A stretch of 64,000 nt of DNA from Lantana camara (taxonomy: Eukaryota > Streptophyta > Magnoliopsida > Lamiales > Verbenaceae): contig CM074855.1 in the NCBI GenBank assembly GCA_037501455.1, positions 32,025,001 to 32,089,000 of the forward strand, in the 5' to 3' direction. Below the pieces are notes generated by a model. The model was not told the DNA's origin and ran no database searches. It saw only the letters and a list, made by a program, of their open reading frames with translations. The first letter of the stretch is position 1, and every line of letters starts with the position of its first letter. Positions 61,614 through 64,000 of the stretch are shown in pieces. The translations under genes were made by a program, and so were the position numbers.

Positions 61614-61619
61614 ACTTAG

Positions 61620-61633
61620 TGGTATCAGAGCTC
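61620..61633 (+). other. Primer binding site after the second LTR of W
   Basis: TGGTATCAGAGCTC, the unaltered initiator tRNA-Met type site, after an LTR that should have been a 3' LTR. This is strong evidence for the tandem structure. Confidence 0.9.
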
Positions 61634-63282
61634 GGTTGCAAAACCGTGGTTCTAGCGTCGTGTCATGTCAAGTCTAAGTATAACGGCATAGGATTAATTG
61701 ATAATTTGCAAGTCTTGCATCTTATTTGGAACTACTTGAATTTATTTGAATTAATTGAACATCCTTGAGCTACTTGATGACTTGTGCATGGTATTAATTC
61801 GTGTTGCTACTTGTTGATTAATTGACCTTCTATGGTTTGGGAAATTATACTTTCTATGTGTTTATTTATAATTTGCTAAATTTTATGTGTTAACGTGTTT
61901 TACCTTATATTTTGTTAAATTGTTTATTGTATTTTGCATAAAATCCGTTTATTTGGTATCAATTATGTGGCATGAACATGCACTAACCGCATGCATTTAG
62001 TTTCAAACTTAATTATGATTCTTAGGACGTGAAGATAATATCAAACCATGGCTAAATTTTACGATCACAACAATTCATCACAAGTTCTACTTTCAAGCCG
62101 AAGGATGCAAAAAAGGCATCGGGAATTCTATGTAGGGATTTAGGAGTCGTGGCCTTTCTTGATAGGGCTATGGTTCGAAGGTCAGGATCAGGAATAGAAG
62201 GTTGAATTGTATGATGGCTGACAATCTCTAATGAAGTTGATGGAAGCTCAAAGAGGTAGAGTTGGGGTGACTGGTGTTTGATCATCATAAGATCAACTTA
62301 TACCCCTATGTCATATTGAAAGTTAGGCCATCGGACTCAACGGGATTGTTCAAATCAAGGAATAGAGAGAAGGAAATCTTGGAGGTGTTAAATTCAAGAT
62401 TTCTACTCAATAAGGAGGTGAAAATTTTTAAGTGAGCTTAAGGTAAGAAAAGGTTTGTTGGAAAATCGATAACAAGGAGCGTTACAGGAAACTTCCAAGG
62501 AAATCAAGTTAATTGAAGCCAAGTTCAGATAGAGGGTTTGGAATAAAATACGGTTCATGAATGGCGAATAACACAATCATCAAAGAAGGACTTCCAAATA
62601 AATTAAGTTATTAGAAGCTGAGTTCGGGAAGAGGGAAAAGAAGAGGAACTGGAAATACCTAGGATTCGGGTCGAGGTTGAAATTTGGGGATTAAGTTTGG
62701 GATGAATCGAGACATTTTGGACCGTGGAGTAGGATTTGGATTAACTTGGAAAGTTTAAGAAACTGCGCGATTTTCGGTTCATGGAAATTACAAACTGAAA
62801 GGGTTGAACAACAAGGTAATTGATGTGAATCCACAAGGAATTGAGATATTTTAGTTTTGGGATAAGAAAGAAGACGGATGGTAATAGTTAAAAAGAATGA
62901 CCAATATGGTGATTTCATGTTCGTGGTAAATTAAAGCACTAAGGATTCTATCCTCTATCGGCTTGAGTCTAATTTCTATATCCAAGCTGAATTATCGTGT
63001 TGTGCGGTTGAATTGGAAGATATAGAGCAATAATGGAATCGATAATGAAAGTCAAGGAAATTGTGATCAAGGAGATAACTATGGAGAAGACCCGGATAAC
63101 ACTTGGGGATTGATAATTGGGAAAGGAATGGGTTCAAGAAATTTAAATTTTGGGCCATGGATAGGTACAAGTTGATTCCAGGGAATTCTAAAGATTCAGA
63201 AGACCGTGGATAACGAGAAATGACCAACAAATTCAAGGCGAGCCTATAATTTAAAAACAAGGAACAAATGCCAAACTAAAGG
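61634..63282 (+). other. Leader region of W, internal copy 2
   Basis: It matches 56444-57915 except for an extra block of about 177 bp (62760-62936). No coding sequence recognised. Confidence 0.75.
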
Positions 63283-64000
63283 ATGATGTCTCGAGGTCTC
63301 CCTCATCGTGATCGTTCTCCTAGGGGTTTTCCCACATCTGGCCCATCCGATTCAACCTCAGGATTTTTTCGATTCCTTGGTTCGTCTTGTGGATCAGAGG
63401 ATAAGAGAATATGTTCCTATAGCGTCAACACAACCTGCTCAAATTTCTATTGTATTTAAGGAGTTTCAGAATCAGCAAAATCCAAAGATCTTTGAAGGGA
63501 GTGATATTCAGCCCGAGCTGTGGCTCAAGAAAGCTAAAAGAGTTTGGGAACTTATTCTGTGTGACTCCCAAGAGAAGGTTCGATGCACCACCCCTTTGAA
63601 TGCAAAGGGGTCTAATCCTCAACCTTGACAGGCTTTAGGATCTAAGTCAGGACAGAGTTTTAACAAAGGAAAGCGATCTATTTTTCATCATACACCGACA
63701 ACTCAAAAAGGGGTCTAAAAAAAAAGAATCGATTCCTTGGATTAGGTTCGGGAGCTTCACGTACCCCGGCTTCAGCAACATCTTCGGGGAAGCCACTTTG
63801 CGCTTACTGTGGACGTGACAACCATACTTTTGAGGGTTGTAGATGGTGTTTGGGCTTATGTCTACATTATGGGAGCAAGAAGCATCAAGTGGATAAGTGT
63901 CCGAAGTGTCGGAAGTTGGCTATGGGGGTCAGAGACCACTTGTTCAGGCTCGTGCATATGTTCTAGAGAGAGAGGTGCAAAATGTGAATGTAGATCCAAC
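63283..64000 (+). pseudogene. gag: Gag of element W, copy 2, cut by window edge
   Basis: Same arrangement as copy 1 with the same internal deletion and the same stop (63626-63628). It has an extra G in the run CCTAGGGGTTTTCC (about 63322), shifting the N-terminal frame. The zinc knuckle CAYCGRDNHTFEGC is present from about 63799. Both copies sharing the deletion shows that it predates the tandem. Confidence 0.82.

Larger units (their letters stand above)
53836..64000 (+). mobile_element. Gag-only LTR element W in tandem form (LTR-int-LTR-int), runs off right edge
   Basis: The order is LTR (53836-56423), primer site, internal region with gag, polypurine tract, LTR (59049-61613), a second primer site, and a second copy of the same internal region up to the window end. 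One shared LTR between two internal copies marks a tandem made by recombination, not two separate insertions. Neither internal copy has protease, RT, RNase H or integrase. Gag itself has lost its middle. The bases before the first LTR are ATTAT, the candidate 5-bp target duplication. Confidence 0.88.

Noticed and set aside
61614..64000. Second W copy as an independent insertion
   Set aside because: It shares the single LTR 59049-61613 with copy 1, with no intervening flank or target duplication.

Overview
The window is plant nuclear DNA, made almost entirely of nested and decayed transposable elements. The evidence is: Ty3/gypsy and Ty1/copia elements with plant-type LTRs (TGTAACACCC or TGTTAGGA starts, initiator tRNA-Met primer sites TGGTATCAGAGC), a plant L1 LINE with a C-terminal RNase H, hAT, Mutator-like and CACTA (CACTACAAGAAAA) ends, AT-rich spacers and (TA)n microsatellites. 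It looks like an angiosperm, probably a eudicot; the species cannot be named from the sequence. I see no intact cellular gene, tRNA, rRNA or CRISPR array.

Layout. (1) 1-13012 is a degenerate Tekay/Del-like chromovirus on the + strand whose 5' LTR is cut by the window edge. Its 5' LTR holds a 234-bp Mutator-like MITE, its RT holds a solo LTR, and its 3' LTR holds a 1.3-kb insert that contains a 1040-bp hAT element with an 8-bp target duplication. (2) 13013-35155 is one L1 LINE on the + strand, split by insertions. The Tekay element sits on its left, in ORF1. An 11.9-kb gag-only LTR element on the - strand (13829-25740, here called X) sits further along ORF1. A 3.7-kb solo LTR on the - strand (30247-33956, Z) sits at the end of the RNase H. 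X carries its own nested solo LTR (15788-18447, Y). (3) 35217-36957 is AT-rich spacer. (4) 36958-42293 is a 5'-truncated Ty1/copia element with its 3' LTR. (5) About 42900-46190 is a foldback-like structure built from inverted arrays of a 42-bp repeat around a near-perfect inverted core. (6) 47700-49830 is a second LINE fragment on the - strand with a fresh 477-bp tandem duplication, followed by one end of a CACTA transposon (49868-50745). (7) 50932-53835 carries a 191-bp tandem duplication, a TATA box and a broken ORF resembling the plant 'putative gypsy type transposon' family. (8) 53836-64000 is a gag-only LTR element in tandem form, LTR-internal-LTR-internal (W), running off the right edge.

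How the parts relate. The nesting gives a relative order: LINE first, then Tekay, X and Z into it, then Y into X. All protein-coding genes here are broken by stops, frameshifts or deletions. X and W show only gag, so they would have needed enzymes from elsewhere. Five LTR families (Tekay, X, Y, Z, W) share two short blocks: one near the LTR 3' end around GTGCGGG-ATGTGG and one around CTCGCCGGG. Three of them (X, Y, W) also carry a cluster of 4-6 palindromes centred on CGGCCG, with different flanking arms in each family. Together with the foldback array, these are the most interesting signals here.
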